Positions 27,905-35,831 are shown, counted from the first letter of the stretch. The stretch is 64,000 nucleotides of DNA from Rhodopirellula sp. SM50 (GCF_002289565.1 NZ_NTFY01000078.1:18619-82618); one strand, 5' to 3'. Program-made: numbers and translations. Notes: generated from the sequence alone by a model not told the origin.

Positions 27905-28831
27905 CTAGTGGCCAGCAGAGGAGCGGGATAGGTCTTGTTGCTCAATTCTCACTTCGCGATTTTCCGGTCGCCAGTTGGCCAAAGCCTGACGGATGCAGGC
28001 ATGTATCGGACTGAGTTTGAGTCCCGCGTTGAGTGCTTTTGAGCAGTCCATTACACAATTGGACCGTGGGGTCTTGGCGGCTTTGGCCATGAACTCGCCT
28101 TCGGAGGCGAAGAACCGAAATTCTTTGTCACAGACGCCCGCCTCCTTGATCATCTCGACAACTTCCGAAGTGGTAACGCTTCCGGGATTGGTCAGATTAT
28201 AGATGCCAACGGCCACGTTCTTGTCGAAACAGTCCAGACAGGCGGCGACGTATTCGGGGAGGTTGGAGAGACTGTTTTCGGCTTCGAGCAGGTTCTCGTA
28301 GCGTTGAACCTTTGAGAGATAATTACGTGGAGAGTCGATATTCGAAAAGGGAATGCGAAGCCGCCAGATGTAGCAGTTTGATGCATCTGCAAGGACTTCT
28401 TCGCCGAGTGCTTTCGTGCCCGAATACCAACTGCAGTTGTTATTGCGGAAGGAGAAGTTGGGATCGTCTTCTTCGGTAAAACCGCCGCCGTCACTTCGCC
28501 GGCCGGTGAAAATGCATCCAGAGGAGACATGCCCCCACGGAATCCCCAGCGTTTCGCAGGCTTCGTTGATCACTCCCGGCAGCACCGCATTGCCGGCGAT
28601 GCAGTTGGCCTTGTCCAATTCGCAGGCGTCGACGTTCGGTTTGCCGGTGTAGCCGGCACAATTGATCAGTACGTCCGGTGATGCGTCTTCAAGGACCGAT
28701 AGCAAGGAACTGACCGAGTACACGTCACAGTTTGATCGCCCAATGGCGGTCAGCTTGTGACCGAGTTTATCGATCTGGCGTGTGAATTCGGTCCCGATGT
28801 AACCGGAAGCACCGAGGAGTGCGATGTGCAT
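27905..28831 (-). CDS. NRS/ER-like dTDP/UDP-4-keto-6-deoxyglucose 3,5-epimerase/4-reductase (RmlD superfamily)
   Basis: 308 residues in an SDR fold, starting MHIALLGASGYIGTEFTRQI. Motifs NCAGYTGKPNVDACE, SSGCIFTGRRSDGGGF, EEDDPNF, WYSGTKALGEEVL, DSPRNYLSKVQRYENLL, GIYNLTNPGSVTTSEVVEM and TPRSNCVMDCSKALNAG line up, as I recall it, with plant NRS/ER (and the mimivirus homologue) better than with ordinary RmlD. Those enzymes do both the RmlC and the RmlD step. The Cys of SGCIF, important for epimerisation in the plant enzyme as I remember, is present. This would complete dTDP-L-rhamnose synthesis without a neighbouring rmlC. The last residues (QQDLSRSSAGH) are probably unconserved. Confidence 0.78.
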   Translation of the reverse strand: MHIALLGASGYIGTEFTRQIDKLGHKLTAIGRSNCDVYSVSSLLSVLEDASPDVLINCAGYTGKPNVDACELDKANCIAGNAVLPGVINEACETLGIPWGHVSSGCIFTGRRSDGGGFTEEDDPNFSFRNNNCSWYSGTKALGEEVLADASNCYIWRLRIPFSNIDSPRNYLSKVQRYENLLEAENSLSNLPEYVAACLDCFDKNVAVGIYNLTNPGSVTTSEVVEMIKEAGVCDKEFRFFASEGEFMAKAAKTPRSNCVMDCSKALNAGLKLSPIHACIRQALANWRPENREVRIEQQDLSRSSAGH

Positions 28832-29151
28832 GCTTATTTGGATCGGCGAGGCGTTAGTGGCTGATGCCGGGACTGGATGGTAGAGAAATGGGATGACGAT
28901 CTAGCGATAGGGAAATGGGTGACAAGAAAACAGAAAGCAATATCATTCCGAACGATTTTCCTGTGCTCTATTTACTTGTCTTTGTAATCCAGACATGACG
29001 GAAACGCTTCTTTCTGCCCGCGATTTTTGTCATCTTCCGTCTCACCATCCGCTGAATTGACGCAAGAAATGGTCTTCCGGCGCATTGCATCAGTCGCCGG
29101 CACATGCTCTCGGGGTAGATCGACTTAGACCGAACTCTTCTTTTTGGTGAG
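28832..29151. repeat. Intergenic region with degenerate GACAAGAAAATG-type repeats
   Basis: 320 bases between the dehydrogenase and the NRS/ER-like gene. At 28871-28935 there are several poor copies of the unit GGGAAATGGGTGACAAGAAAA. No gene was recognised, and a 90-codon minus frame here looks like chance. Confidence 0.5.
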
Positions 29152-30501
29152 TTAGCACTTGCGGATCTTTTCACGGTTGCCGGTGATCCGTGCGGTCGCG
29201 TTGCGAGTGTCGATGACCAGAGCGCTGTGTTTGACAATCGCTTCGTAGTCGAAGGCTGTATGATCGGTAGCGATCAAGACTGCGTCGCACGACTTAAGGA
29301 AGTCCGGCGTTAGTTCTTGGCTTTCCATCGCGGGGAGATCGTAGTGCCGCATCTCTGGTAGACGCGGTACGTGGGGGTCGCTGTAGGTCAGCTCGGCGCC
29401 GAGTTCTAAGAGCAGTTCCATTAGTTCAAAGGAGGGACTTTCACGTGGGTCGTCGACATCTTTTTTGTAGGCGACTCCCAACAAACAGATCTTGCTGCCT
29501 CGGATCGGCTTTTGAACTTCGTTGAGGAATTTCGCGGATTGCGAAACCACATAATTGGGCATCGCGCGGTTGACTTCGCCCGCCAGTTCGATGAAACGTG
29601 CGTTGCTGCCTTGTTTGCGCGCCAGCCACGACAGGTAGAACGGGTCGATTGGAATGCAGTGTCCGCCGAGTCCCGGGCCGGGATAAAACGCTTGGAAACC
29701 GAAGGGCTTCGTCTTCGCGGCATTGATCACTTCCCAGACGTCGATGTTCATCTCGTCGAAGAGCACCTTCAGTTCGTTGACCAAGGCAATGTTGACGGCG
29801 CGATAGATGTTTTCAAGCACCTTGGACGCCTCAGCGACTTCGCAGCTACTGACCGGAATCACCCCGGCCACGGCCGACTCGTATAAAGCCTTGGCGATCT
29901 GGAGGCTCGTCTCATCGATGGCGCCAACGACTTTGGGAATCCCGGCCGCCGAGAAATCCGGGTTGCCGGGGTCTTCACGTTCGGGGCTGTACGCCACGAA
30001 AAAGTCGCCCCCCGCTTTCAGACCCGATTTTTCCAGGATCGGGACCATCACGTCGCGGGTTGTCGTTGGGTAGGTCGTGCTCTCAAGCACGACGAGCTGT
30101 CCCGGACGCAGTGATTTAGCGATTGATTCGCAAGTGCTAACCACGTATTTCAAGTCGGGATCGCGAGCATCATCAAGCGGTGTCGGCACGCAGATCAGCA
30201 GCACATCGGGTTCACTGAGTCGTTCCATTTCCGCGGTCGCGTCAAAGGCTTTCTTTTCCAGCCAGGCCGCGATCTTTGCGTCGTCAATGTGTTTGATGTA
30301 ACTCTTGCCCGCCAGCAATGAGTTGACTTTGGTTGCGTCGACGTCGAATCCGGTGCAGGAGAAGCCGGCACTGGTAAATGCGTCGATCAATGGCAGTCCG
30401 ACGTAGCCGAGTCCGATCACGCCAACGATGCACGTTCGCGATGAGATCGAGTCAAACAGTAATTGGGCAGGTGCTGGCGATTCGGCTTCGATGGTGGACA
30501 T
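29152..30501 (-). CDS. UDP-N-acetylhexosamine / nucleotide-sugar 6-dehydrogenase (WbpA-like)
   Basis: 449 residues. GVIGLGYVGLPLIDAFTSAG binds NAD, and LLICVPTPLDDARDPDL and VVLESTTYPTTTRDV follow. The central helix has NIALVNELKVLFDEMNIDVW, and GPGLGGHCIPIDPFYLSW carries the catalytic Cys. AYKKDVDDPRESPSFELMEL starts the C-terminal domain. The form of the active site resembles WbpA/UDP-GlcNAc dehydrogenases more than plain UDP-glucose dehydrogenase. It oxidises C6 to a uronic acid with two NAD. It likely supplies an acidic sugar to the glycan. Which UDP sugar it uses is inference. Confidence 0.88.
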   Translation of the reverse strand: MSTIEAESPAPAQLLFDSISSRTCIVGVIGLGYVGLPLIDAFTSAGFSCTGFDVDATKVNSLLAGKSYIKHIDDAKIAAWLEKKAFDATAEMERLSEPDVLLICVPTPLDDARDPDLKYVVSTCESIAKSLRPGQLVVLESTTYPTTTRDVMVPILEKSGLKAGGDFFVAYSPEREDPGNPDFSAAGIPKVVGAIDETSLQIAKALYESAVAGVIPVSSCEVAEASKVLENIYRAVNIALVNELKVLFDEMNIDVWEVINAAKTKPFGFQAFYPGPGLGGHCIPIDPFYLSWLARKQGSNARFIELAGEVNRAMPNYVVSQSAKFLNEVQKPIRGSKICLLGVAYKKDVDDPRESPSFELMELLLELGAELTYSDPHVPRLPEMRHYDLPAMESQELTPDFLKSCDAVLIATDHTAFDYEAIVKHSALVIDTRNATARITGNREKIRKC

Positions 30502-30536
30502 GGGAAGGTTTGTGGTGGCTGGTGCCGGAGTGGGCT

Positions 30537-30709
30537 GGCAGAAAAATGGGGGGCAGAAAGATGGGTGGGTAATTAGAGGCAGGAAAATGAGTGACAGGAA
30601 AATAGCGAATACATATTCAGTCGGTGAATTTTCTTGTCATCCATTTTCTTGTCTGTTGTCTCCAAACGCTTTGCAGGTCATTTTTTTGCCCATCATTTTT
30701 CTGCCATTC
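30537..30709. repeat. Inverted clusters of GGCAGAAAAATGG-type repeats
   Basis: Units such as GGCAGAAAAATGG, GGCAGAAAGATGG, GGCAGGAAAATGA and GACAGGAAAATAG run forward to about 30605. Complementary units (ATTTTCTTGTCATCC, ATTTTCTTGTC, ATTTTTTTGCC, ATTTTTCTGCC) follow on the other side, giving two clusters facing each other. This could form a hairpin in the spacer between the acetyltransferase and the dehydrogenase. Confidence 0.7.
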
Positions 30710-30715
30710 CCCGCC

Positions 30716-31384
30716 TCAACTGACTAACGTTTCGTCCGCGCGGACTTCGTCCACTTGGGTGGCAGTTGCCCCCGCGGTGTTGCTTGCCGAGACAGTACTC
30801 GGTTCTCCGCGCTTGCCTACCGGGCGCGCGGGATTTCCGACAGAAATGGTTTGTGGCTGGGTCGGTTTGGTCACGATACTGCCGGCTCCGACGACACACT
30901 GCGCGGCGATATCGGCCAATACGAACGATCCGCCGCCGATCCAACTGTCGCGGCCGATGCTGATTCGCTGGAGCGTTCCGGGTTGATCACGGATGGGGAC
31001 GTCGAGCCGGCTGATGCCGTGGGATTGCGGGCCGCTGGGGATTTGCACGGCTGGGCCGAGCAAGACGTCGTCGTCGAGTGTGGCCAGACCGATCATGCAA
31101 CGCGGGCCGATGTAGACGTTTTGGTGAAGCCGGGCACCGGTTTTCGAGAACAACACACCGAAACAGATCGTCGCGGTGGGATCACAGTGGTCGAGCGTGA
31201 AGCGGTAAAAGGCGACCCGGAGGTAGCTGCCGAGTTTGCCGGGGATCAGGGAGAGTAACTGGGAATGCGATTCGAGGGAGCTGTCGGCGGAGGAGAGGAC
31301 GGAGAGTAGCAGGTGGGTGAGCAGCAGCGGTGAGATGATCCCGATGGCGATGGTTTGGACGGTTGTTTTCAGGAAGGTGGTCAC
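30716..31384 (-). CDS. WcaF-like acetyltransferase (left-handed beta helix)
   Basis: 222 residues from GTG 31384. An N-terminal hydrophobic segment (TIAIGIISPLLLTHLLLSVL) is followed by a hexapeptide helix (ARLHQNVYIGPRCMIGL, LDDDVLLGPAVQI, ISIGRDSWIGGGSFVLADI, CVVGAGSIVTKPTQPQTISV) and the family end GNPARPVGKRG. It probably O-acetylates a sugar of the polysaccharide near the membrane. The tail beyond GKRG (TATQVDEVRADETLVS) is encoded by DNA matching an intergenic element at 36851-36880, so part of the C-terminus seems to come from a dispersed repeat. Confidence 0.83.
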   Translation of the reverse strand: MTTFLKTTVQTIAIGIISPLLLTHLLLSVLSSADSSLESHSQLLSLIPGKLGSYLRVAFYRFTLDHCDPTATICFGVLFSKTGARLHQNVYIGPRCMIGLATLDDDVLLGPAVQIPSGPQSHGISRLDVPIRDQPGTLQRISIGRDSWIGGGSFVLADIAAQCVVGAGSIVTKPTQPQTISVGNPARPVGKRGEPSTVSASNTAGATATQVDEVRADETLVS

Positions 31385-31392
31385 CGGGGAGT

Positions 31393-31459
31393 GGGCAAAA
31401 CGATGGGGGCAAGACGATGAAGGCAGGGAGGCAGAATGATTCGGGGCAGAATGATGGGG
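31393..31459. repeat. Dispersed GGCAAAACGATG / GGCAGAATGATG repeat cluster
   Basis: Copies GGGCAAAACGATG, GGGCAAGACGATG, GGCAGAATGATT and GGGCAGAATGATG in a row. Similar clusters occur near 33163, 34952, 35832, 36550 and 61395, always between genes. Confidence 0.8.
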
Positions 31460-31587
31460 TGGGTGCTTGGGGGTTAGCCACGAAAAACACGAATATGCAC
31501 AAAAAAGGAAGACATCGTGTCGAGTGGGCGGCCGTTGGGTTTCGTGGCTTTTTGTGTTTTTTGCGGCAACGAATGGCTTTTGAATTG

Positions 31588-31623
31588 GCGTCGCGCCGCT
31601 CGCTTACGCGTCCCGCTGAGGTG
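31588..31623. repeat. Copy of the CGCGCCGCTCGCTTACGCGTCC repeat family
   Basis: It reads CGTCGCGCCGCTCGCTTACG followed by CGTCCCGCTGAGG, and touches the stop codon of the GT4 gene at 31625. The same unit is found inside that gene and in many other spacers. Confidence 0.75.
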
Positions 31624-31624
31624 G

Positions 31625-33169
31625 CTAGGTGGTGGCTGCTAAAGCTCGCCGCGTTGTGGACGACTGCGGGGCGAGTTGTTGGTATAGGTCGTGGTACTTG
31701 TCGACGGCGCCCGAGAGGTTGAAGTGTTGCTGGACTTGCTGGCGGGCGGATTGTCCGAATTGGTGGGCCAGCGCTGGATCGGTGAGGAGTTCGAGCAAGC
31801 GGCCGGCGAGGGCGGTGTCGTCGGCTCGGGGGACCAGGTAGCCGTCGATGCCTTGTCGCAGGTGTTCGGAGTTGCCGCCGACGTCGGTGACCACGCTGGG
31901 GCACTCGCTGGCCATCGCTTCGAGCAGGGTGAGCGAGGCCGCTTCGCTGACGCTGGTGAGCGTGAACACGTCGACCGCGCGGAGGATGTCGCCGACGTCG
32001 TCGCGGATGCCGAGGAAGCGGATGCTGGAATGCCAGCGGGACGCGTCAGCGAGCGGCGCGTGGGTTGGGGCGAGTGGATCGGTTGGGATAACCGACGCAG
32101 GCGACCCTCCCCTCGCTGCGCTCGACCCTCCCTGTAAGGGAGGGTGGCTTTTGGGGGATTGGGGTGTCGCGCCGGTCGCTGACGCGTCCCGCTGGGGTGT
32201 CGCGACGCTCGCTGACGCGTCCCGCTGGGGTGGGGCGCCGGTCGCTGACGCTTCCCGCTGGGGTGGACTGGACGCGTTGCGGTCAGGGGTGGCGGCTAAA
32301 GCCTGGACACCAGCACTCGTTGGTGTGCAGCCTTTAGGCGCTTCCGCGTTGCGGTCAGGGGTGGCGGCTAAAGCCTGGACACCAGCGCGTTGGAGGTCGT
32401 CGATTAGGGTTTCGATGTTTTGGCGTTCTTCGCCGTCGCCGACGAGCAGTAGTTGGGCTTCGGGGAGTTTTTCGTGGACTCGCGCCCAAGCCCGGATCAA
32501 CGTGGCGTGGTCTTTGACGATGTGGAAGCGTGCGATGCAGGCCGCGTAGGGGCGATCGGGGTCGAGGCCGAGTTTTTGGCGGAGTGCGTTGCGATGGGCT
32601 TCGTCGCCTCGCGGTGGTAATTCGGCAAGGTCGACTCCGTTGGCGAGTGTGAAGGCATCTGGAAAGCCTTCGATCTCGCGGAGTGCCTTGGTGCTGAAGT
32701 CGCAGCAGGCCGTGGTGATGTCGGCGTAACGGTTCAGCAACCAGCGATTGGCCATGTGGCGTTTCCAGGAGATCACGTCGGGGTAATGCCGCCCGTGTTC
32801 GGTGAACAGGATTTTTGACTTGGCTCGGTGACGCAGCCGTGCGAGTGCGGAGTAGAAAAACGGGGTGTATTGGTGGGCGTGCAGGACTTGGATGCCGCGA
32901 TCACGGATTTCGCCGGCCATCCGCCGGGGGACTTCGGCGTCAAAGCCGGGCTTCCGATCCAGCACGATGACCGGAACGCCTTGATCGCGTAGCTGGTATC
33001 CGAGTTCGCCGACATCGTCCAGACAGAAAATCGTTGCCTCGATCTGGTCACCCAACCGCTCGATGATCTGTTTGACCAGAACTTCCGCACCCGCCACTTG
33101 CATCTTGTGCATGACGAATGCGACGCGGATGGGGGGATGGGGTGCGTGGTTCAAGGGAGAGTGGGGCAA
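31625..33169 (-). CDS. Exosortase-associated family 4 glycosyltransferase with a ~119-residue repeat insertion
   Basis: 514 residues from TTG 33169; TTG 33154 is an equally good start. IRVAFVMHKMQVAGAEVLVK opens the GT-B fold, RPYAACIARFHIVKDHATLI the donor domain, and TSVSEAASLTLLEAMASECP is the E-x7-E helix. It resembles the stp2-type GT4 of exosortase clusters (TIGR03088, from memory). Residues about 262-380, between LIDDLQR and SSIRFLGIRDDVGDI, have no counterpart in the fold. They are made of repeats: two copies of AGVQALAATPDRN, three of PQR(D/E)ASA, and PPLQGGSSAARGGS. Without them the length would be about 395, normal for the family. Whether the enlarged enzyme works is unknown; all core motifs are present. 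Confidence 0.85.
   Translation of the reverse strand: MPHSPLNHAPHPPIRVAFVMHKMQVAGAEVLVKQIIERLGDQIEATIFCLDDVGELGYQLRDQGVPVIVLDRKPGFDAEVPRRMAGEIRDRGIQVLHAHQYTPFFYSALARLRHRAKSKILFTEHGRHYPDVISWKRHMANRWLLNRYADITTACCDFSTKALREIEGFPDAFTLANGVDLAELPPRGDEAHRNALRQKLGLDPDRPYAACIARFHIVKDHATLIRAWARVHEKLPEAQLLLVGDGEERQNIETLIDDLQRAGVQALAATPDRNAEAPKGCTPTSAGVQALAATPDRNASSPPQREASATGAPPQRDASASVATPQRDASATGATPQSPKSHPPLQGGSSAARGGSPASVIPTDPLAPTHAPLADASRWHSSIRFLGIRDDVGDILRAVDVFTLTSVSEAASLTLLEAMASECPSVVTDVGGNSEHLRQGIDGYLVPRADDTALAGRLLELLTDPALAHQFGQSARQQVQQHFNLSGAVDKYHDLYQQLAPQSSTTRRALAATT
32163..32261 (+). repeat. Three tandem 33-base units
   Basis: Units start at 32163, 32196 and 32229 and share CGCTGACGC(G/T)TCCCGCTGGG. 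Since 33 bases are 11 codons, every copy keeps the frame of the minus-strand glycosyltransferase. Confidence 0.9.
32274..32386 (+). repeat. Perfect 41-base direct repeat, spacing 72
   Basis: The sequence from GCGTTGCGGTCAGGGGTGGC to CTGGACACCAGC occurs at 32274-32314 and again at 32346-32386 without a mismatch. On the minus strand both are read in the same frame (AGVQALAATPDRNA), as 72 is a multiple of three. Confidence 0.92.
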
Positions 33170-33276
33170 GACGATGGGGGCAAAACGATGGGGATGGGAA
33201 GGCAGAATGATTCGGGGCAGAATGATGGGGTGGGGTCAGATGGATGTTGGTCAAAACATTGGGTGGTCAAAAAATG
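33163..33276. repeat. Dispersed GGCAAAACGATG-type repeat cluster
   Basis: Copies GGGCAAGACGATG, GGGCAAAACGATG, GGCAGAATGATT, GGGCAGAATGATG and then GGTCAAAACATTG and GGTCAAAAAATGG. It overlaps the TTG start of the glycosyltransferase by a few bases. Confidence 0.8.
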
Positions 33277-33371
33277 GTAGGAAGATTAGTTTTGTAGGGC
33301 ATGCTGTGCATGCCGGATTGTGATGCACAGCATCACCTACTTTGCTGCCATCTCCCCCCGATCAACTCGTT
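33277..33371. repeat. GATGCACAGCATC palindromic repeats
   Basis: GGCATGCTGTGCATGCC (about 33298) and TGATGCACAGCATCACCTAC (about 33321) are palindromic. A third version starts in the 3' end of the next glycosyltransferase (GGATGCACAGCATGACC). Related copies lie at about 35210 and 36750. Confidence 0.65.
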
Positions 33372-34958
33372 TCAGGATGCACAGCATGACCGACGGCCAC
33401 CAACCGCGTCCTGGATGAGTTGCGTGATGTGTTGCATGCGGGCTGACCAGGCGTAGTGGTTGACGACCAGGTCTCTCGCGGCGCTGCCGATTGACACGCG
33501 GCGCTGGGGGTTGCTGGCGAGATCGCAAATTGCGTCGGCCCAGGCCGCTTCGTCGTCGGCGATGATGAATTCGCTGCCGTCGATCGCGTCGATGCCTTCG
33601 GCGGACTCTGTGGTGGTGATCACTGGCAAGCCACAGGCCATCGCTTCGAGGACTTTGTTTTGGATGCCGCGGGCGAGTTTCAATGGGCTGATCGCGATGT
33701 CGGCGGCGTGCAGGTAGGGGCGGACGTCGGGGACTTCACCGACAAGCGCGACTCCGTCGATGGACGCGAGGTCTTGGACGACTTGGTTGGGCCGGCGGCC
33801 GACGATGGTGAGCTGGACGTCGAGGCGCTGGCGGAGGGATGGGAGGATCTTGGTGCAGAACCAGACCAGGCCGGTGACGTTGGGCGGGTAGTCGAGGACG
33901 CCAGTGAAGAGCAAGTGGCTCGTGGAAGAAGACCCTCCCCTCGCTTCGCTCGACCCTCCCTGCAAGGGAGGGTGACTTTTTAATTGGGATGACGAGCCAG
34001 TCGCTGACGCGTCCTGCTGGTGTGACGCGCCGGTCGCTGACGCGTCCCGCTGGGGTTGGGTCGCCGCTGTAGGCATCAAGCTAAGCGGTGGCTTCACGCT
34101 TTGAATGGATTCACCCTCCCTCAGGGAGGGTCGCGGAGAAGTTGGCGACGACGCGGGGAGGGGGTGATGTGGTGGCACGGCCGGTGGTGATTGGCGATCC
34201 GCCGCGGGAACCCTCCCCTCGCTTCGCTCGACCCTCCCAGAGGGAGGGTGACTTGGGGACGGACGGAAGTAGTCGGTGTTGACTCCGTTGGAGACGCCGT
34301 GGACGGGGGTATCTGTGGGGATCGTGGACTTGAACAGGTTGGCTTCTTGGTCGCTGACGAGTGTGATCGCGTCGGCGCGGTCGGCGATGCGGTGTTCGAG
34401 ATCGCGGACGCGTTTGGATTCGATGGCGTAAATCCAGCTTTTTGGGCCCGAGTGGTCGACCGACAGTTGTCGCCATTTCTCGCTGTCGACGTCGACCAGG
34501 TCGACGATCATCGGCGTGTCGCGGAAGGCGTCGTGGTCGACGTAGGGGAACATGCTGCTGCAGAACACCAACGCGGCGTCGAACGGCTGAGCTTGCTGGG
34601 AGGCGAGGACTTGATCGGTGATCGTTGGACTGTGGAACAGGCCTTCGGTGAGGCTGTGGCCGCCGAGCAGGGAGCCGCCGGCTCGCAGCCAACGGGTCTT
34701 GCCGACCGGTGCCGTGATGACGGCTTGGCAGATTTGGTTGACGTGTTGCAGTTCCGCATCGGAGACGGGTTCGTCGTGGGGACAGGCCAGCGTGACGTCA
34801 AACGATTCGGCCAGCACACGCATCAGGTTGTAGGACCGGATCCGGTCGCCGCGGTTGGGCGGATAGGGGAACCGATGCGTCAGCAGCAGGACGCGTTTGC
34901 GGCGTGCGGTGCCGGTTGGCGTGGTGCGGGGAGCGTTGACGGTGGTGGTAGGGGGCAA
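33372..34958 (-). CDS. Exosortase-associated family 4 glycosyltransferase with a ~111-residue repeat insertion
   Basis: 528 residues from TTG 34958. RVLLLTHRFPYPPNRGDRIR and VTLACPHDEPVSDAEL are typical of the stp1-type transferase of exosortase systems (TIGR03087, from memory). The donor domain has LLFTGVLDYPPNVTGLVWF, IAISPLKLARGIQNKVLEAM and GLPVITTTESAEGI. Residues about 236-346, between TDYFRPSP and SHLLFTGVLDYPP at the domain junction, are foreign and rich in Ser, Pro and Arg. They contain PQRDASATGA, QQDASATG and two palindrome-derived stretches, HPPSGRVERSEGR and HPPLQGGSSEARGG. Without them about 417 residues remain, normal for the family. The last residues (GRRSCCAS) lie in another dispersed repeat. 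Confidence 0.86.
   Translation of the reverse strand: MPPTTTVNAPRTTPTGTARRKRVLLLTHRFPYPPNRGDRIRSYNLMRVLAESFDVTLACPHDEPVSDAELQHVNQICQAVITAPVGKTRWLRAGGSLLGGHSLTEGLFHSPTITDQVLASQQAQPFDAALVFCSSMFPYVDHDAFRDTPMIVDLVDVDSEKWRQLSVDHSGPKSWIYAIESKRVRDLEHRIADRADAITLVSDQEANLFKSTIPTDTPVHGVSNGVNTDYFRPSPSHPPSGRVERSEGRVPAADRQSPPAVPPHHPLPASSPTSPRPSLREGESIQSVKPPLSLMPTAATQPQRDASATGASHQQDASATGSSSQLKSHPPLQGGSSEARGGSSSTSHLLFTGVLDYPPNVTGLVWFCTKILPSLRQRLDVQLTIVGRRPNQVVQDLASIDGVALVGEVPDVRPYLHAADIAISPLKLARGIQNKVLEAMACGLPVITTTESAEGIDAIDGSEFIIADDEAAWADAICDLASNPQRRVSIGSAARDLVVNHYAWSARMQHITQLIQDAVGGRRSCCAS
33921..34253 (-). repeat. In-frame insertion of intergenic repeat elements within the GT4 gene
   Basis: About 333 bases with three ACCCTCCC...GGGAGGGT palindromes (33953-33973, 34113-34131, 34231-34249) and two copies of the CGCTGACGCGTCCCGCTGGG type (about 33997-34065). 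The palindrome copies at 33953 and 34231 differ by two bases in the loop and are thus read in different frames. Confidence 0.88.
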
Positions 34959-35262
34959 GACGATGGGGGCAAAACGATGAAGACAGGAAGGCAGAACGAT
35001 ACGGGGCAGAATGATGGATTGGATGTTAGCGGGAGGCGTGAGCGAGCGGCGTGTGGGGTCAGGTCGTCACGCGCCACTAGCTGACGCGGCGTGCTGGGAC
35101 GGATGCTAGCGGGACGCGTGAGCGAGCGGCGTGTGGGATCAAGTTATCACGCGCCACTGGCTGACGCCACGTGCTGGGATGGGGCGTGCTGGCATGCAGT
35201 CCAATTCGTGACGCACAGCATCACCTGACTTTGCTAACAGCTAACCAGCTAACGGCTAACAG
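34952..35262. repeat. Repeat-filled spacer between glycosyltransferase and Uma2 genes
   Basis: It begins with a GGCAAGACGATG/GGCAGAACGATA cluster (34952-35017). At 35024-35195 come four alternating copies of the GCGGGACGCGTGAGCGAGCG and CACGCGCCACTGGCTGACGC families, and finally a short GATGC-type repeat and the small direct repeats AACAGCTAAC/CAGCTAACGG. No gene was seen. Confidence 0.75.
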
Positions 35263-35823
35263 CTAAGTTTGGAAGACGTCTTTGACGTTGAGCTTCCATG
35301 CGGGGACGGCGGGGCTGCAGTCGAGGGTTTCGCCGAGTTGGTAGACTTCGATTTGCTTGCGGGAGGGGTAGCGGTGGATCGTTTGGGTTTCGGGATCGAC
35401 CAGCAGGACCAGTTTGGTGCCGGCGTCGAGCCACTGGAAGGCTTTGGATTCGACGCGTGAAAATCGGTCACTCGGTGAGAGGACTTCGACGGCCAAGTCG
35501 GGCGCGAGAGGCAAATAGGCGACTTCGTCTTTGATGGTTGCGTGACGTGCTTTGCTGACGAACGCGACATCAGGGGCGAGGACGGTGTCGGGATCGGTTT
35601 CAATCCGGAAGCCGGTCTCGGCTGCATAAACGACTCCCAAATCGTTCGCGTCGACATGCTGCATCAGCAGATGAGCCACGCGGACAGCGATGCGGCCGTG
35701 ACGGCCGCCGGCGGGTGACATCATCCGTAATTCTCCTGCGACGAGCTCGTAGCGGTACCCGTCAGTGACCATGCCGAAGAGTTGTTCGGCAGTCGTTAGC
35801 GTGGGTGTCGTGCGGGCGGGCAT
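35263..35823 (-). CDS. Uma2 family (DUF820) putative restriction-type endonuclease
   Basis: 186 residues from ATG 35823. An upstream extension to 35943 consists of repeat DNA and is rejected. The PD-(D/E)xK-like core has DTVLAPDVAFVSKARH (Asp), LAPDLAVEVLSPSDRFSRVE (Glu-x-Leu) and LDAGTKLVLLVDPETQTI. ELVAGELRMMSPAGGRHGRI is the typical N-terminal part. The family is very expanded in planctomycetes and cyanobacteria and its role is not established; nuclease activity is inferred from the fold. It lies with a second Uma2 gene inside the exopolysaccharide locus, each flanked by dispersed repeats, so it may have arrived as a unit. Confidence 0.87.
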   Translation of the reverse strand: MPARTTPTLTTAEQLFGMVTDGYRYELVAGELRMMSPAGGRHGRIAVRVAHLLMQHVDANDLGVVYAAETGFRIETDPDTVLAPDVAFVSKARHATIKDEVAYLPLAPDLAVEVLSPSDRFSRVESKAFQWLDAGTKLVLLVDPETQTIHRYPSRKQIEVYQLGETLDCSPAVPAWKLNVKDVFQT

Positions 35824-35831
35824 GGGGAGAG

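Larger units (their letters stand above)
32030..32386 (-). repeat. In-frame insertion of intergenic repeat elements within the GT4 gene
   Basis: About 357 bases, a multiple of three. They contain a 41-base direct repeat (32274-32314 and 32346-32386), a three-fold 33-base tandem unit (32163-32261) and the palindrome ACCCTCCCTGTAAGGGAGGG starting at 32125. At 32034-32062 an inverted copy of the GCGGGACGCGTCAGCGAGCG type occurs. The same elements lie in many non-coding spacers of the window. Confidence 0.88.

Noticed and set aside
34191..35084. 297-codon plus-strand frame over the GT4 gene
   Set aside because: It is the antisense of a convincing glycosyltransferase and extends into repeats; low-complexity Val/Asp/Gly content.
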